Of a stretch of DNA of 64,000 nucleotides, positions 63,508-64,000 are shown in pieces. The stretch is from Mactromeris polynyma (taxonomy: Eukaryota > Mollusca > Bivalvia > Venerida > Mactridae). The DNA lies in contig JASFXZ010000005.1 of the NCBI GenBank assembly GCA_032209605.1, positions 29,872,905 to 29,936,904 on the forward strand, written 5' to 3'. Below the pieces are notes generated by a model. It saw only the letters and a list, made by a program, of their open reading frames with translations. It was not told the DNA's origin and ran no database searches. Position 1 is the stretch's first letter. Each line of letters starts with the position of its first letter. A program made the position numbers and the translations under genes.

Positions 63508-64000
63508 CGGTAACGACAATTTAAAACTTATACAGAACTTATTAATACATGAACAATTGTACTGATAGATATGCTTATTAAGATTATGATAAAATGAACT
63601 GCAGAAACGTTAAGTGATCAATTAGAAACCAATGTTTTAGTGTTTGCGATGTTTTCGTAGCGTATTTGACGAATAAGAATCTTAAACTGTTATCTTTCTA
63701 AAAGATGTTCATAAGGCATTAAGGTAAGGCCTCCCTAATGAGAATGTAAATTTCGAATCATTTGGAATACGTATACCTTGGTCAATATCTATCCTGGGTT
63801 CAAATCCCCGCAAGGCCCAATTTTTGTCTTTGCTTTTTTCATGATATTTCTTGTTTTACTGACGTTTTTGGCAAGAAAACTGATATAAAATTATAAAATA
63901 TAAATTATATCAATTGGTTTCTAAAAAAAAGACATATTTCTCCAAAGTTTGATAATTCTGCATGGTAAAATTTAATACATGTATATTATTATTATAGGAT
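63508..64000. other. Intergenic end of window
   Basis: Only a B-box-like GGGTTCAAATCCCC at about 63798-63811 (SINE remnant) was noticed. Confidence 0.4.

Overview
The window is AT-rich animal genomic DNA: large spliced genes, long introns, transposon debris and several recent tandem arrays, with no bacterial-style operons. Invertebrate-type gene structures, tRNA-headed SINEs and a secreted three-finger protein fit a marine lophotrochozoan, most likely a mollusc. The sequence alone does not fix the species.

Three genes can be reconstructed exon by exon, with matching splice sites and reading phase. (1) 646-3736, minus strand: a short secreted protein with a signal peptide and one Ly6/uPAR three-finger domain, split over five or six small exons, none with an ORF long enough to stand out. 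(2) 9377-15123, plus strand: the single invertebrate counterpart of the NEK6/NEK7 kinases, seven coding exons, 382 residues, with a glutamine-rich C-terminal tail of about 90 residues that the vertebrate proteins lack. A probable NRF1-type promoter and a 5' UTR exon lie at 8391-8576. (3) 25271-39267, plus strand: ZMYND19, six coding exons, 236 residues, with a 9.5 kb first intron. Its N-terminal half resembles an HNH-endonuclease fold placed in front of a complete MYND zinc finger.

The rest is mobile and repetitive. It includes a 911 bp hAT element with exact 8 bp target duplications; several families of short inverted-repeat elements (CTCTCCCTTTATCC palindromes, GATTTCCAACCTCTTCT palindromes, CAGTCGGACCTCG pogo-like, CAGTGGTTCC and CAGGGCCGTAAATT types); tRNA-derived SINEs; two LINE 3' ends; and a broken Tc1-like transposase. 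Tandem arrays lie at 6961-7394 (GAAA/GAAC), 42345-42544 (40 bp), 47522-47840 (64 bp, inside the Tc1 relic), 53270-53515 (about 15 bp), 55930-57310 (57/56 bp) and 62878-63507 (33 bp). From 39.3 kb to 64 kb I could confirm no intact protein gene. A CRE plus CArG promoter-like block with a splice donor at 57987-58137 may be the first exon of a gene that continues beyond the window.

The three genes show no obvious shared pathway. Long open frames in the arrays come from repeat periods divisible by three, not from protein-coding selection.
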